Below, one piece after another: positions 52,334 through 62,253 of a stretch of 64,000 nt of DNA. A program made the position numbers and the translations under genes. The DNA lies in contig NZ_JABVBB010000021.1 of assembly GCF_013346665.1 (NCBI RefSeq), positions 62,001 through 126,000 of the forward strand. Direction: 5' to 3'. Every line of letters begins with the position of its first letter. Position 1 is the stretch's first letter. The notes beneath the pieces are model-generated. The model did not search any database. It saw only the letters and a program-made list of their open reading frames with translations, and had not been told where the DNA came from. Source of the DNA: Sulfitobacter maritimus (lineage in GTDB: Bacteria > Pseudomonadota > Alphaproteobacteria > Rhodobacterales > Rhodobacteraceae).

Positions 52334-55087
52334 TTACTCGGCGTTGTCGCCTGCGGCATCCACCTCAGCGTTGTCTTCGTCGCCTTGATCTGCGATCCAA
52401 GCCACGCTGACGACTTCTTCGTTCTTGCCGGTGCTAAATACTTTCACGCCACCTGCGCTGCGCGAGCGAAAAGAGATGCCTTCGACCGGCACCCGGATCG
52501 ATTGACCTTTGGAGGTCGCAAGCATCACCTGATCGGACATCTCAACCGGGAAACAGGCAACGATCGGACCATGTGCCATGGCTTTGGACCAGGCTGTCAC
52601 GCCCATGCCGCCGCGCCCGCGCACCGGGTAGTCATGCGCCGACGAGACTTTGCCCGCGCCCTTGGCGGTGATTGTCAGGATCAAGTCTTCCGCGGCTGAC
52701 ATTTCCGCATAGCGTTCGGTGCTCAACTGTCCGGCCTGAACCTGCTCTTCCTCGTCGTCAGTGCTGTCATCCTCCGTCAGCCCAGCCATCAGGCGGCGCT
52801 GTTTGAGATAGGCGACACGTTCTTCCGATGTTGCCTCGAAATGGCGGATCACGGACATGGACACGACGGTGTCGCCTGCACCAAGACGGATGCCGCGCAC
52901 GCCGACCGAGTTGCGCGAGTTAAAGATACGCACATCGGTTGCCGGGAAACGGATCGCGCGGCCCGCGTCAGTCACCAACATCACGTCATCGTCGTTCGAG
53001 GCGATGCGTGCGTTGATCAGCGTGGTGCCTTCATGCTCGCCCTCGAACTTCATGGCGATCTTGCCGTTCGACTTTACATTGGTGAAATCCGACAGCTTGT
53101 TGCGCCGCACCGTGCCGGCGGAAGTGGCAAAGACCACCTGTAGGTCGTCCCAGTCTTTCTCATCCCGGTCAACAGGCATGATCGCTGCGATAGAAACGCC
53201 GGTGGGGATGGGCAGAATGTTGACGATTGCCTTCCCCTTGGCCGTCCGCGCCCCTTGGGGCAGGCGCCAGGTCTTGAGCTTGTAGACCATGCCGTCGGTG
53301 GTGAAGAACAACAGCTGCGTATGGGTATTGGCGACGAAGAGGTTGGTGACGACATCCTCTTCCTTGGTCTGCATCCCCGAAACACCCTTACCGCCGCGAC
53401 GCTGCGCACGGAAATCGGCCAATGGGGTGCGTTTGATATAGCCGCCGGAAGTGATGGTCACGACCATATCCTCGCGGGCGATCAGGTCTTCGTCGTCCAT
53501 GTCACCGGACCAGTCGACAATCTCTGTGCGGCGCGGCACGGCAAACTGCTCGCGCACTTCGCGCAGCTCGTCCGAGATGATGCCGAGAATGCGCTCGCGG
53601 CTGCCCAGAATCTCAAGGTATTCCTTGATCTTGCTCGCCAGTTCTTCCAGCTCGTCGGTGACTTCCTTAACGCCGATCTGTGTCAGGCGCTGCAAACGCA
53701 GTTCCAGAATGGCGCGTGCTTGCGCCTCAGAGAGGTTATAGGTGCCGTCGTCATTCGCGGTATGGGTCGGATCGTCAATAAGCGCGATGTAGGGCAGGAT
53801 GTCTTCCGCAGGCCAGCGGCGCGTCATCAGCTTCTCGCGCGCCTCGGCGGCGTCGGCGGAGGAACGAATGGTGGCAACGACCTCGTCGATGTTAGTAACA
53901 GCCACGGCCAGACCGCAAAGGATATGGCTCCGCTCCCGCGCCTTGCGCAGCAGATAGGCGGTGCGGCGGGCGACGACATCCTCGCGGAAGTCGATGAAAT
54001 AGCTGAGGAGTTTCCGTAGCGTAAGCTGCTCGGGCCGGCCCCCGTTCAGCGCCAGCATGTTGCAGCCGAAATAGGTCTGCATGGGCGTGAAACGGTAAAG
54101 CTGGTTCATCACCACTTCCGCGGTGGCGTCACGCTTCAGCTCGACCACGACGCGTACGCCGTTGCGGTCGGATTCGTCCTGAACGTGGGCGATGCCCTCG
54201 ATCTTCTTGTCGCGGACCTGTTCAGCGATCTTTTCGATCATCGTGGCCTTGTTGACCTGATAGGGGATCTCATCGATCACGATGGCCCAGCGGTCCCTGC
54301 GGATTTCCTCGACACGTGTCTTGGCGCGGATCACGACGCTGCCGCGGCCTTCAAGATAGGCTTTGCGCGCGCCCGAACGGCCCAGCATGATGCCGCCTGT
54401 GGGGAAGTCGGGGCCGGGGACGTAGTCAATCAACTGCTCAGAGGTCAGATCTGGGTCTTCGATCAGGGCCAATGTGGCGTCGATCACTTCGCCAAGGTTA
54501 TGCGGGGGGATGTTGGTCGCCATGCCGACGGCAATACCACCTGCGCCATTGACGAGCATGTTCGGGAAACGCGCCGGCAGAACCGTGGGCTCTTTCTGCT
54601 TGCCGTCGTAGTTGTCTTGGAAATCGACGGTTTCCTTGTCGATGTCCGCCAGCAGATAGGCCGCAGGCTTGTCCATACGCACTTCGGTATAGCGCATCGC
54701 CGCCGGGTTATCACCGTCCATCGAGCCAAAGTTACCCTGACCGTCGAGCAAGGGCAGGGACATGGAGAAGTCCTGCGCCATACGTACCAGCGCGTCATAG
54801 ATCGCAGAGTCGCCATGGGGGTGGTATTGACCCATCACATCGCCCACCGGGCGGGCCGACTTGCGGTAAGATTTGTCGTGGGTGTTGCCGGTCTCATGCA
54901 TCGCGTAGAGGATGCGGCGGTGCACCGGTTTCAGCCCGTCGCGCAGATCGGGGATTGCGCGGCTGACGATCACGCTCATCGCGTAGTCCAGATAGGACGT
55001 GCGCATCTCGTGCTCGATTGTCACCGACGGCCCGTGGAAGATGGGCTTTTCGTCTGCGTTTTCAGGGGTTTCCGGCGTATCGTTCAC
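52334..55087 (-). CDS. gyrA: DNA gyrase subunit A
   Basis: A 917-residue type II topoisomerase subunit that breaks and rejoins DNA during negative supercoiling. Catalytic Tyr133 in [10 protein letters not shown]. The quinolone region [17 protein letters not shown] has Ser94 and Asp98 at the positions of E. coli S83 and D87, the susceptible state. The GyrA box QRRGGKG separates gyrase from topoisomerase IV. The C-terminal beta-propeller carries an acidic insert near residue 750 ([10 protein letters not shown]) and an acidic tail. Confidence 0.96.
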   Translation of the reverse strand: MNDTPETPENADEKPIFHGPSVTIEHEMRTSYLDYAMSVIVSRAIPDLRDGLKPVHRRILYAMHETGNTHDKSYRKSARPVGDVMGQYHPHGDSAIYDALVRMAQDFSMSLPLLDGQGNFGSMDGDNPAAMRYTEVRMDKPAAYLLADIDKETVDFQDNYDGKQKEPTVLPARFPNMLVNGAGGIAVGMATNIPPHNLGEVIDATLALIEDPDLTSEQLIDYVPGPDFPTGGIMLGRSGARKAYLEGRGSVVIRAKTRVEEIRRDRWAIVIDEIPYQVNKATMIEKIAEQVRDKKIEGIAHVQDESDRNGVRVVVELKRDATAEVVMNQLYRFTPMQTYFGCNMLALNGGRPEQLTLRKLLSYFIDFREDVVARRTAYLLRKARERSHILCGLAVAVTNIDEVVATIRSSADAAEAREKLMTRRWPAEDILPYIALIDDPTHTANDDGTYNLSEAQARAILELRLQRLTQIGVKEVTDELEELASKIKEYLEILGSRERILGIISDELREVREQFAVPRRTEIVDWSGDMDDEDLIAREDMVVTITSGGYIKRTPLADFRAQRRGGKGVSGMQTKEEDVVTNLFVANTHTQLLFFTTDGMVYKLKTWRLPQGARTAKGKAIVNILPIPTGVSIAAIMPVDRDEKDWDDLQVVFATSAGTVRRNKLSDFTNVKSNGKIAMKFEGEHEGTTLINARIASNDDDVMLVTDAGRAIRFPATDVRIFNSRNSVGVRGIRLGAGDTVVSMSVIRHFEATSEERVAYLKQRRLMAGLTEDDSTDDEEEQVQAGQLSTERYAEMSAAEDLILTITAKGAGKVSSAHDYPVRGRGGMGVTAWSKAMAHGPIVACFPVEMSDQVMLATSKGQSIRVPVEGISFRSRSAGGVKVFSTGKNEEVVSVAWIADQGDEDNAEVDAAGDNAE

Positions 55088-55130
55088 GTATCTTGCCCAC
55101 CATTTTTATGGTTCTATATCTTGGGGTTAC

Positions 55131-55159
55131 CTATAGCAGATGGGGCATATCAGGTGCAA
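55131..55159 (-). promoter_or_regulatory. Candidate gyrA promoter
   Basis: On the minus strand TTGCAC (55159-55154), a 17-base spacer, and TATAGG (55136-55131) resemble a sigma-70 promoter, giving a leader of about 35-40 bases before the gyrA ATG at 55087. Confidence 0.35.
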
Positions 55160-55277
55160 TGGCTGTGGCCAAAACGCACTGGCAGCACTCCAAGCGAAGT
55201 GCCAACATACTGTTTTTATTGAAAAGTAATTCTGATCGCGCATGCTTGTCATACAGAGGCAGCAAAGGAGGCGCAAT

Positions 55278-55547
55278 ATGCCCCGCAGTGAAACTGAAAT
55301 GATGCTCAAAGGCTATGGCCTGACCACGGCTGAATTCTTTTACCATATGCCCGACTATAGCCACGTGCTGAACAGCTATATTTGGCAGGACTACGACATC
55401 GCGCCGGACCATCCGCGCCTGTTCGAATTTGTCGAATTTTGGCGGGCGGAACTGGACGGGCCGCTGCATTCGGTCCGCTTTACCCATCGTAAGATGATTA
55501 GTCCGGGCGAATGGCAGAACCAAGTGGGTGAATTTACGCTACATTAG
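55278..55547 (+). CDS. usg: Usg family protein
   Basis: An 89-residue soluble protein starting MPRSETEMMLKGYGLTTAEFFYHMPDY and containing LNSYIWQDYDIAPDHPRLFEFVEFW, the signature of the Usg-like family of alphaproteobacteria. Function unknown. AAAGGAGG, a near-perfect ribosome site, lies 7 bases before the ATG at 55278 and decides the start. Convergent with the radical SAM gene. Confidence 0.9.
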   Translation: MPRSETEMMLKGYGLTTAEFFYHMPDYSHVLNSYIWQDYDIAPDHPRLFEFVEFWRAELDGPLHSVRFTHRKMISPGEWQNQVGEFTLH

Positions 55548-55558
55548 GGGCAGGGGCG

Positions 55559-56506
55559 TCAGGCTGAACAGCTTGCCCCCCCCAACACACAAAATTTGGC
55601 GCAATGCGGGTGGTTGAGCGCAACGTCCTGTTCCGCTTCAGCCAAACGCGTGCCAAGCTCGAACTCAGGCTCATAGGGCAGCAGGGTGCATGCCAGCACG
55701 GCGGGTTTCTCGGCGCCCCTGCGTTTGACCACCATCCGCGAGGAAGCGCACATCACCGCGTCGGGAGATTTGTCCAAGATACCCCAGCAGGCCGTGGTGA
55801 TCTCAGGCACCTCCACGGTTTCGTCCATTTCAGGGAAGAGAACCGTCATGCCGGGGTCTTGCGCGTCAATGTCAAAACCGTGTTCGGCATAAAATGCAGC
55901 ATAACCCGCACGGCTGTCGGCATCGCTATCGCCAAAGATTGAACGCCCCGCGACGGCCATGCGAAAGCCGTTGTCGCGCAGCCATTCCATGCCGATCAAC
56001 GTCTTGTAAAAGGCGCCCTCGCCACGTTCCGCATCGTGTAGCTCGCGCCGGTAGTGATCGACGGAAATGCGGAAAGTCAGCTTGCCAGGATAGGCGTCGC
56101 GCAGACGCAGCAACCCATTTTGCACCGATTTGCGCATCATCGGGCGCATGGCGTTGGTGAGGATCAGCACCTCATAGCCGCGCGCCAAAGAGGCTTCGGT
56201 CATCTCCACCATCTGCGGATTCATAAAGGGCTCACCGCCGGTAAAGGCGATCTCGCGCACTGGCCAGCCACGCTCGACAATCTGGTCAAGGTAGTCGCGG
56301 ACTTCATCGGCGGTGATATAGACCAGCGCGTCATTCGTGGGGCTTGACGCGATGTAGCAGTTCACACATTCGATATTGCACAGCGTGCCGGTGTTGAACC
56401 ACAGCGTCTCGGCCCCGCGCAGGGATACGGTGGCGCGTGGCTCGCCCTTGGCGGTCACTTTAGGGTCTTGAAACTTGCCCTCGTTTGCTTGCGCAATATC
56501 TTTCAT
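55559..56506 (-). CDS. Orphan radical SAM protein with extra C-terminal cysteines
   Basis: 315 residues. The SAM cluster motif CX3CX2C is CNIECVNC; REIAFTGGEPFMNPQMVEM is the SAM-binding GGE segment. The C-terminal third has further cysteines (ACWGIL, VMCASS, LACTLLP, and HCAKFCVLGGASC at the end) that could hold an auxiliary Fe-S cluster as in SPASM-type maturases. No peptide precursor or partner gene adjoins it. The ATG at 56506 is preferred to the one directly before it because AGGA is then five bases away. Substrate unknown. Confidence 0.85.
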   Translation of the reverse strand: MKDIAQANEGKFQDPKVTAKGEPRATVSLRGAETLWFNTGTLCNIECVNCYIASSPTNDALVYITADEVRDYLDQIVERGWPVREIAFTGGEPFMNPQMVEMTEASLARGYEVLILTNAMRPMMRKSVQNGLLRLRDAYPGKLTFRISVDHYRRELHDAERGEGAFYKTLIGMEWLRDNGFRMAVAGRSIFGDSDADSRAGYAAFYAEHGFDIDAQDPGMTVLFPEMDETVEVPEITTACWGILDKSPDAVMCASSRMVVKRRGAEKPAVLACTLLPYEPEFELGTRLAEAEQDVALNHPHCAKFCVLGGASCSA

Positions 56507-56665
56507 CATGGTCCTTGCGTGATCGGGTTTGTTCGCGTCCTGTTGTGCTAAGCTATTGCGGCCCTGTCTAAAAGTCCAAGCAATGAGGAGCACAGTCTTG
56601 TGAAGAGGGTGAGAATAGGTATGTTTGCGGTGACCCAACCATGTTGCACGGGCAAGGATTAAACT

Positions 56666-58129
56666 ATGGTTTCGCGCGTCATTCCGGTCGATCCTTTCGA
56701 TTTGGTCATCTTTGGTGGCACGGGCGATTTGGCCCGCCGCAAAATCCTGCCGGGGCTTTACCGACGGTTCTGCGCAGGCCAGATGCCGGATAACGCACGC
56801 GTTGTCGGCGCGGCCCGGACCGAGATGGATGCCACCGGCTACCGCGAGATGGTGGCCGAAGCGATCAAAGAGTTCGGCGGCGACGAAACCTGCGACAAGC
56901 TGGATGAATTCCTCGAAAAGCTGGATTACGTCGCCATTGACGCACGCGGCGAGACGGGGTGGTCAGACCTTCACAAACTGATGGCCACCCGCGACCAGAT
57001 CGAGGTCTATTACTTCTCTGTCGGTCCTGCGCTTTTCGGGGATTTGGCAGAGCGGCTTCAGCAATGGGGTTTGGCCGGGCCTGCTAGCCGGATCGTCGTC
57101 GAAAAGCCCTTTGGTCGGGACTTAGAAAGCGCGCAGGCGCTGAACGCGACCTTAGCGCGCTATTTCGACGAGCAGCAGATTTACCGGATCGACCACTATC
57201 TCGGCAAAGAAACGGTGCAAAACCTGATGGCGGTGCGCTTTGGCAATATGCTGTTCGAGCCGTTGTGGAACCGGCAATATGTGGATCATATTCAAATCAC
57301 CGTGGCCGAGACCGTGGGCGTCGGCGGGCGCGGCGAATATTACGATAAATCCGGTGCGATGCGCGACATGGTGCAAAACCACCTAATGCAGCTTTTGTGC
57401 CTCATCGCGATGGAGCCGCCTGCGCGGTTTGACCCGGATGCGGTGCGCGATGAGAAATTAAAGGTGATCCGCGCCCTTGATCCGGTGCTGCCGCATCATC
57501 TGATCCGGGGGCAATATCTTGCCGAGCCGGGTCAGGAGGACCGCTACCCCAGTTACCGCGAGGCGGTGGGTGATCCGCGGTCGCGGACCGAAAGTTTCAT
57601 CGCGCTCAAGGCTCATATTAGCAATTGGCGTTGGCACGGCACGCCGTTCTACCTGCGCACTGGCAAACGTATGATCGCCCGCTCTAGCGAGATCACAGTC
57701 GTGTTCAAAGACACGCCACATTCGATCTTCACCGAAGACGCAGGCCGTCACCGCAATGTGCTGTCGATCCGGCTGCAACCGAATGAGGGGATCACCCTTG
57801 GCGTGACGATCAAGGAACCGGGGCCGGGGGGCATGCGTCTTGTCGATGTGCCGCTTGATATGACCTTTGCCGAAGCGCTTGGCCCCGAGGGGGGCGCGCA
57901 GGTGGATGCCTATGAGCGGCTCATCATGGACGTGATCCGGGGCAACCAGACATTGTTCATGCGCGACGACGAGGTTGAGGCCGCCTGGGCCTGGACCGAC
58001 CCGATCATCCAAGGGTGGGAAGCGCGTCACGACGTGCCAAAACCCTATGACAGCGGCTCAACCGGGCCGACAGACGCAACAGAACTCATGCGGCGCGATG
58101 GCCGTGAATGGCGAAAGGTATCCCCATGA
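56666..58129 (+). CDS. zwf: Glucose-6-phosphate dehydrogenase
   Basis: A 487-residue enzyme that oxidises glucose 6-phosphate to 6-phosphogluconolactone with NADP. The N-terminal nucleotide motif is FGGTGDLARRKILPGLY, the substrate site with catalytic histidine YRIDHYLGKETVQNLM, and VEKPFGRDLESA is conserved. First gene of zwf-pgl-pgi, which feeds the Entner-Doudoroff pathway used by roseobacters for sugar catabolism. Divergent from the radical SAM gene with a 159-base promoter gap. Confidence 0.96.
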   Translation: MVSRVIPVDPFDLVIFGGTGDLARRKILPGLYRRFCAGQMPDNARVVGAARTEMDATGYREMVAEAIKEFGGDETCDKLDEFLEKLDYVAIDARGETGWSDLHKLMATRDQIEVYYFSVGPALFGDLAERLQQWGLAGPASRIVVEKPFGRDLESAQALNATLARYFDEQQIYRIDHYLGKETVQNLMAVRFGNMLFEPLWNRQYVDHIQITVAETVGVGGRGEYYDKSGAMRDMVQNHLMQLLCLIAMEPPARFDPDAVRDEKLKVIRALDPVLPHHLIRGQYLAEPGQEDRYPSYREAVGDPRSRTESFIALKAHISNWRWHGTPFYLRTGKRMIARSSEITVVFKDTPHSIFTEDAGRHRNVLSIRLQPNEGITLGVTIKEPGPGGMRLVDVPLDMTFAEALGPEGGAQVDAYERLIMDVIRGNQTLFMRDDEVEAAWAWTDPIIQGWEARHDVPKPYDSGSTGPTDATELMRRDGREWRKVSP

Positions 58130-58797
58130 ACATCATCGAATATGCAGACCGCGAAATGTTGGTGATGAATGTCGCCAATCGGCTGGCAGGCAAGTTGAAA
58201 TCAGCCCTGTCGGGTAATGAACGGGCAACCTTCGCCGTCCCCGGTGGCTCGACGCCCGGCCCGATTTTCGAGATGCTTTCGGCCACAGATATCGATTGGG
58301 CGCGGGTTGATGTCTTGCTGACAGACGAACGCTGGGTTGGCGAGGATGATGAACGGTCAAATGCGCGGCTGGTGAAAGAGCGTCTACTGACCGGCCATGC
58401 CGCGGCGGCGCATTTCGTGCCGTTCTACCGCGAAGGTCTGTCGCCCGGTGAGGGGGCAGAAGAGGTCGCGCCCACGCTTGCGCCTTATCTGCCGCTTTCG
58501 GTGGCCCTGATGGGGATGGGCGACGATATGCATACCGCGTCACTTTTCCCCGGCGATCCGAGCCTGCCGGCAGCGCTTGCCCCCGACGCGCCGCTTCTTT
58601 GTCCGGTCTATCCTGAAAGCCAATCAACCGCCCGCGTGACCTTGCCCGCGCATGTGTTGAACGGCGCTTTGAACAAACATCTGGTGATTTTCGGCGCCGA
58701 GAAACGTGCCGCTTTGAAACGCGCAGAATCCCTGAACCCTGACGAGGCGCCCATCGCGGCGTTGCTCGACGAATTGGAGGTCTATTGGGCCGAATGA
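58126..58797 (+). CDS. pgl: 6-Phosphogluconolactonase
   Basis: A 223-residue enzyme that hydrolyses 6-phosphogluconolactone. FAVPGGSTPGPIFEML and VDVLLTDERWVGEDDERSNARLVKE are the substrate-binding signatures; ALMGMGDDMHTASLFPGD carries the catalytic acid/base histidine. The start at 58126 overlaps the zwf stop by four bases (ATGA) with AAAGG upstream; an in-frame ATG 18 bases earlier is less well placed. Confidence 0.94.
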   Translation: MNIIEYADREMLVMNVANRLAGKLKSALSGNERATFAVPGGSTPGPIFEMLSATDIDWARVDVLLTDERWVGEDDERSNARLVKERLLTGHAAAAHFVPFYREGLSPGEGAEEVAPTLAPYLPLSVALMGMGDDMHTASLFPGDPSLPAALAPDAPLLCPVYPESQSTARVTLPAHVLNGALNKHLVIFGAEKRAALKRAESLNPDEAPIAALLDELEVYWAE

Positions 58798-60386
58798 CTG
58801 ATCTCTGGCAACAATTAGACAAGCTGCAATCCGCAGCCGCAGACCGCCCGATCCTGTCGCTGTTTGACGATCCTGACCGCGCGGCCAACTTCTCGCTGTC
58901 CACGCAGCATATGCTCTTTGACTACGCGAAAACCAATATTGATACGCAAACGCGCGATGCACTTCTTGCGCTTGCGGAGCAATCCAATGTCACGGCCCGC
59001 CGTGATGCGATGTTCGCCGGAGAGGCGATAAACGAGACCGAGAACCGCGCTGTTTTGCACACGGCCCTGCGCAACCTCGACGGCGGCGCTGTTACGGTTG
59101 ACGGGCAGGATGTGATGCCCGAGGTGTTGGAGACGCTCAACCGGATGCGCCGTTTTTCCGATGAGATCCGCGCCAGCGAGATCACCGATGTGGTTAATAT
59201 CGGGATCGGCGGATCGGACCTTGGCCCGGCGATGGCTGTGCGCGCGCTTTCACCTTACCATGATGGTCCGCGCTGCCATTTTGTTTCCAACGTCGATGGC
59301 GCGCATATCGCGGATACGCTGAGTGGTCTGGACGCGAAGACGACCCTGGTCATCGTCGCCTCCAAGACATTCACCACCATCGAGACCATGACCAACGCCC
59401 GCACCGCGCGGGCGTGGATGCGCGATCACGGGGGCGATCCTACGCAGCAATTCGCGGCTTTAAGCAGCGCATTGGACAAGACTGCAGCGTTTGGCATCGA
59501 TTCCGCGCGAGTCTTTGGGTTCGAGGATTGGGTCGGCGGGCGCTATTCGCTTTGGGGGCCAATTGGCCTGTCGCTGATGATCGCCATTGGGCCGAAAGCC
59601 TTTGACAGTTTTCTACGCGGTGGCCAAGAGATGGACCGCCATTTCTGCGCGGCGGACCCTGCGGAAAACATGCCGATCCTTCTGGCGTTGGTAGGGATTT
59701 GGCACAACCAAATTTGCGGCCATACGACCCGTGCGGTCCTGCCTTACGATCAGCGGCTGTCGATGTTGCCCTCCTATCTGCAACAGCTTGAGATGGAATC
59801 GAACGGCAAAAGCGTGTTGATGAGTGGCGAAGCCAGCCCGCGTCATACCGGCCCCATCGTTTGGGGGGCGGCTGGCACAAATGGCCAACATGCGTTTTAT
59901 CAGCTGATCCACCAAGGCAGCCGGGTGGTGCCATGTGAGTTCCTCGTGGCCGCCAATGGGCATGAGCCGGACCTTAAGCATCACCATGATCTGTTGGTGA
60001 CAAACTGCCTCGCGCAGTCAGAAGCGCTGATGCTGGGCCGCTCGCTGGAAGAGGCGCGGGGGCTGATGCGCGACAAGGGGCTTGAGGGGGCAGAGCTTGA
60101 GCGACAGGCCCGCCACCGGGTTTTTCCGGGCAATCGCCCTTCCACCACGCTGATCTATCCGCTGCTTGATCCCTTCACGCTGGGGCAGATCATCGCGCTG
60201 TATGAACATCGCGTTTTTGTCGAGGGGGTGATCCTTGGGATTAATTCTTTCGATCAGTGGGGTGTGGAATTGGGCAAGGAACTGGCCACGGCGCTGCAAC
60301 CGCTCATCGAAGGCGAGAGATCGGCGAATGACAAGGACGGCTCAACCGCAGGGTTGATCAACTATATCCACCGCCATCGCGATTGA
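58794..60386 (+). CDS. pgi: Glucose-6-phosphate isomerase
   Basis: A 530-residue enzyme interconverting glucose 6-phosphate and fructose 6-phosphate. NIGIGGSDLGPAMAV and VIVASKTFTTIETMTNA bind phosphate; GHTTRAVLPYDQRLSMLPSYLQQLEME and the C-terminal NSFDQWGVELGKELA are the two PROSITE-type signatures. The ATG at 58794 overlaps the pgl stop (ATGA); a TTG nine bases upstream is disfavoured. Third gene of the operon; it lets fructose 6-phosphate enter the Entner-Doudoroff route. Confidence 0.96.
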   Translation: MTDLWQQLDKLQSAAADRPILSLFDDPDRAANFSLSTQHMLFDYAKTNIDTQTRDALLALAEQSNVTARRDAMFAGEAINETENRAVLHTALRNLDGGAVTVDGQDVMPEVLETLNRMRRFSDEIRASEITDVVNIGIGGSDLGPAMAVRALSPYHDGPRCHFVSNVDGAHIADTLSGLDAKTTLVIVASKTFTTIETMTNARTARAWMRDHGGDPTQQFAALSSALDKTAAFGIDSARVFGFEDWVGGRYSLWGPIGLSLMIAIGPKAFDSFLRGGQEMDRHFCAADPAENMPILLALVGIWHNQICGHTTRAVLPYDQRLSMLPSYLQQLEMESNGKSVLMSGEASPRHTGPIVWGAAGTNGQHAFYQLIHQGSRVVPCEFLVAANGHEPDLKHHHDLLVTNCLAQSEALMLGRSLEEARGLMRDKGLEGAELERQARHRVFPGNRPSTTLIYPLLDPFTLGQIIALYEHRVFVEGVILGINSFDQWGVELGKELATALQPLIEGERSANDKDGSTAGLINYIHRHRD

Positions 60387-60548
60387 CCCGGCATTTCGCC
60401 TCTTCTGCCACGCCTAAGCTGTTACGCAGCGTTATTGACGCGTCATAGGCGAGGAGAGGCGCATTGGCCCGTTTAGCGGTGGTCCAAACCCTTGCAGTCG
60501 TCGCGCCCTTTGGTCAGTCTGACTGAAAATCACCCAAGGAGCCCCGCC

Positions 60549-62177
60549 ATGCTTGGCCAAATGATGACGCAGCCGCTACTGATTTCGAGCCTGATTGCCC
60601 ATTCCGAGCGCTATCATCCCGAAAGTGAGATCATATCGGTCAACACAACTGGCGGCGTAGAGACAACCACATGGGGCGGCGTCGCGCAGAACGCGCGGCG
60701 GTTGGGGTCAGCGCTGACCAATCTCGGACTGGCCCCACAGGCACGCTGCGGCACCATTGCATGGAACAACCGACGCCACCTTGAGATCTACTTTGGCACC
60801 TCCGGGGCGGGGTTTGTCTGTCATACGATTAACCCGCGTTTGTTCCCCGAGCAGTTGGTCTATATCCTCAACCACGCTGCGGATGAGGTGCTTTTCATCG
60901 ACAAGACCTTTGTGCCATTGGTGGCTGCGATCCGCGATAAACTGGAGCATCTCAAACACCTCGTACTGATGTCGGGCCCGGATGAAGAAGCCGCCGAAGC
61001 GCTGCCGGGGCTTGTGTTCTATGACGAACTGCTGGCCTCTGGCGATGCCGGGTTTGACTGGCCTGCGTTGGATGAAAACACGGCGTCGAGCCTGTGCTAT
61101 ACCTCCGGCACTACGGGCAATCCCAAGGGCGTGCTTTATTCGCACCGCTCCACCGTTTTACATTCCTTTGGCATTAACATCGCTGACAGTATTGCGATCT
61201 CGGCGCGGGATATCGTGATGGCTGTGGTGCCGATGTTCCACGTCAACGCGTGGGGCAGCCCCTATGCCAGTGCCATGACCGGCGCGCGGATGGTACTGCC
61301 GGGGCCGAACCTTGATGGCGCGTCGCTCGTTGGGCTGATCGACGACTATCGCGTCTCCCTCGCCCTTGGGGTGCCAACGATCTGGCTGGGGCTGTTGGGG
61401 GCGGCCAAACAGTCGGGCAGCAAGCTGGAAAGCCTCGAACGCACAGTGGTGGGCGGCTCGGCCTGTCCGCCGTCAATGATCAAGACCTTCCGCGAGGATT
61501 TCGGCGTTGAGACGATCCACGCTTGGGGCATGACCGAAATGTCGCCCGTCGGCAGCGTGAACAAACCGCTGGCCAAACATGCTGACCTGTCAGACGCCGA
61601 GCAACACAAACTGCGCGAAAACCAAGGCCGCCCGGTCTTTGGCGTCGAGTTGGAGATCTGGGACGATGCGGGCAAACCGCTGCCCCATGACGGGGAAACC
61701 CAAGGCGCACTGGTGACGCGGGGGCATTGGATTTTAGATGCCTATTACCGCTCTGACCGTGACAGCACGCTGCGCGACGGTTGGTTCGATACGGGCGATA
61801 TCGCGACGATGGACGCCGACGGCTATATCACGATCCGCGACCGCGCGAAGGATATCATCAAGTCCGGTGGTGAATGGATCAGTTCGGTTGAGCTTGAAAA
61901 CATCGCCATCGCGCATCCCGATTTAGCGGATGCCGCTGTGATCGGCGCGACGCATCCAAAATGGGACGAACGCCCGGTTCTGGTGGCGGTCAAAGCCGAA
62001 GGGTCGGACCCGTCAGAGGCCGATGTGCTGAAAGTCTTTGAAGACCAAATCGCGAAATGGCAGGTGCCGGACCGGGTGATCTTTACCGACGCCCTGCCGC
62101 GCAATGCGACAGGCAAAGTGCTCAAACGCGATCTGCGGGATCAGTTTGGCGATGTGTTGATGGACAGCGCAAAGTAA
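60549..62177 (+). CDS. dmdB: Acyl-CoA ligase, DmdB-like (3-methylmercaptopropionyl-CoA ligase type)
   Basis: A 542-residue AMP-forming ligase. The P-loop CYTSGTTGNPKGVLYSH is at about 184-200, the adenylate motif WGMTEMSP follows, and GWFDTGDIATMDADGYI and RDRAKDIIKSGGEWIS end at the catalytic lysine region PRNATGKVLKRDL. The N-terminus MLGQMMTQPLLISSLI and ETTTWGGVAQNARRLGSAL resemble roseobacter DmdB enzymes of the DMSP demethylation pathway as I remember them. Other medium-chain fatty acid ligases are close, and no dmdA, dmdC or dmdD is in the window. AAGGAG lies 8 bases before the ATG. Confidence 0.78.
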   Translation: MLGQMMTQPLLISSLIAHSERYHPESEIISVNTTGGVETTTWGGVAQNARRLGSALTNLGLAPQARCGTIAWNNRRHLEIYFGTSGAGFVCHTINPRLFPEQLVYILNHAADEVLFIDKTFVPLVAAIRDKLEHLKHLVLMSGPDEEAAEALPGLVFYDELLASGDAGFDWPALDENTASSLCYTSGTTGNPKGVLYSHRSTVLHSFGINIADSIAISARDIVMAVVPMFHVNAWGSPYASAMTGARMVLPGPNLDGASLVGLIDDYRVSLALGVPTIWLGLLGAAKQSGSKLESLERTVVGGSACPPSMIKTFREDFGVETIHAWGMTEMSPVGSVNKPLAKHADLSDAEQHKLRENQGRPVFGVELEIWDDAGKPLPHDGETQGALVTRGHWILDAYYRSDRDSTLRDGWFDTGDIATMDADGYITIRDRAKDIIKSGGEWISSVELENIAIAHPDLADAAVIGATHPKWDERPVLVAVKAEGSDPSEADVLKVFEDQIAKWQVPDRVIFTDALPRNATGKVLKRDLRDQFGDVLMDSAK

Positions 62178-62194
62178 CATGGCGCTTTAAGGCG

Positions 62195-62236
62195 AAAAAA
62201 GCCGCCTCTGCCTTGTCGGGGGCGGCTCTTTCTTTC
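62195..62236. terminator. Bidirectional terminator between the ligase and sensor kinase genes
   Basis: agccgcc (62200-62206) and ggcggct (62221-62227) form a stem with a 14-nt loop, flanked by six As on the left and ctttcttt on the right. The A-run gives a U-tail for the minus strand, so the stronger activity is for the kinase gene. Confidence 0.7.
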
Positions 62237-62253
62237 GGTGCAGTCGGCACCGC

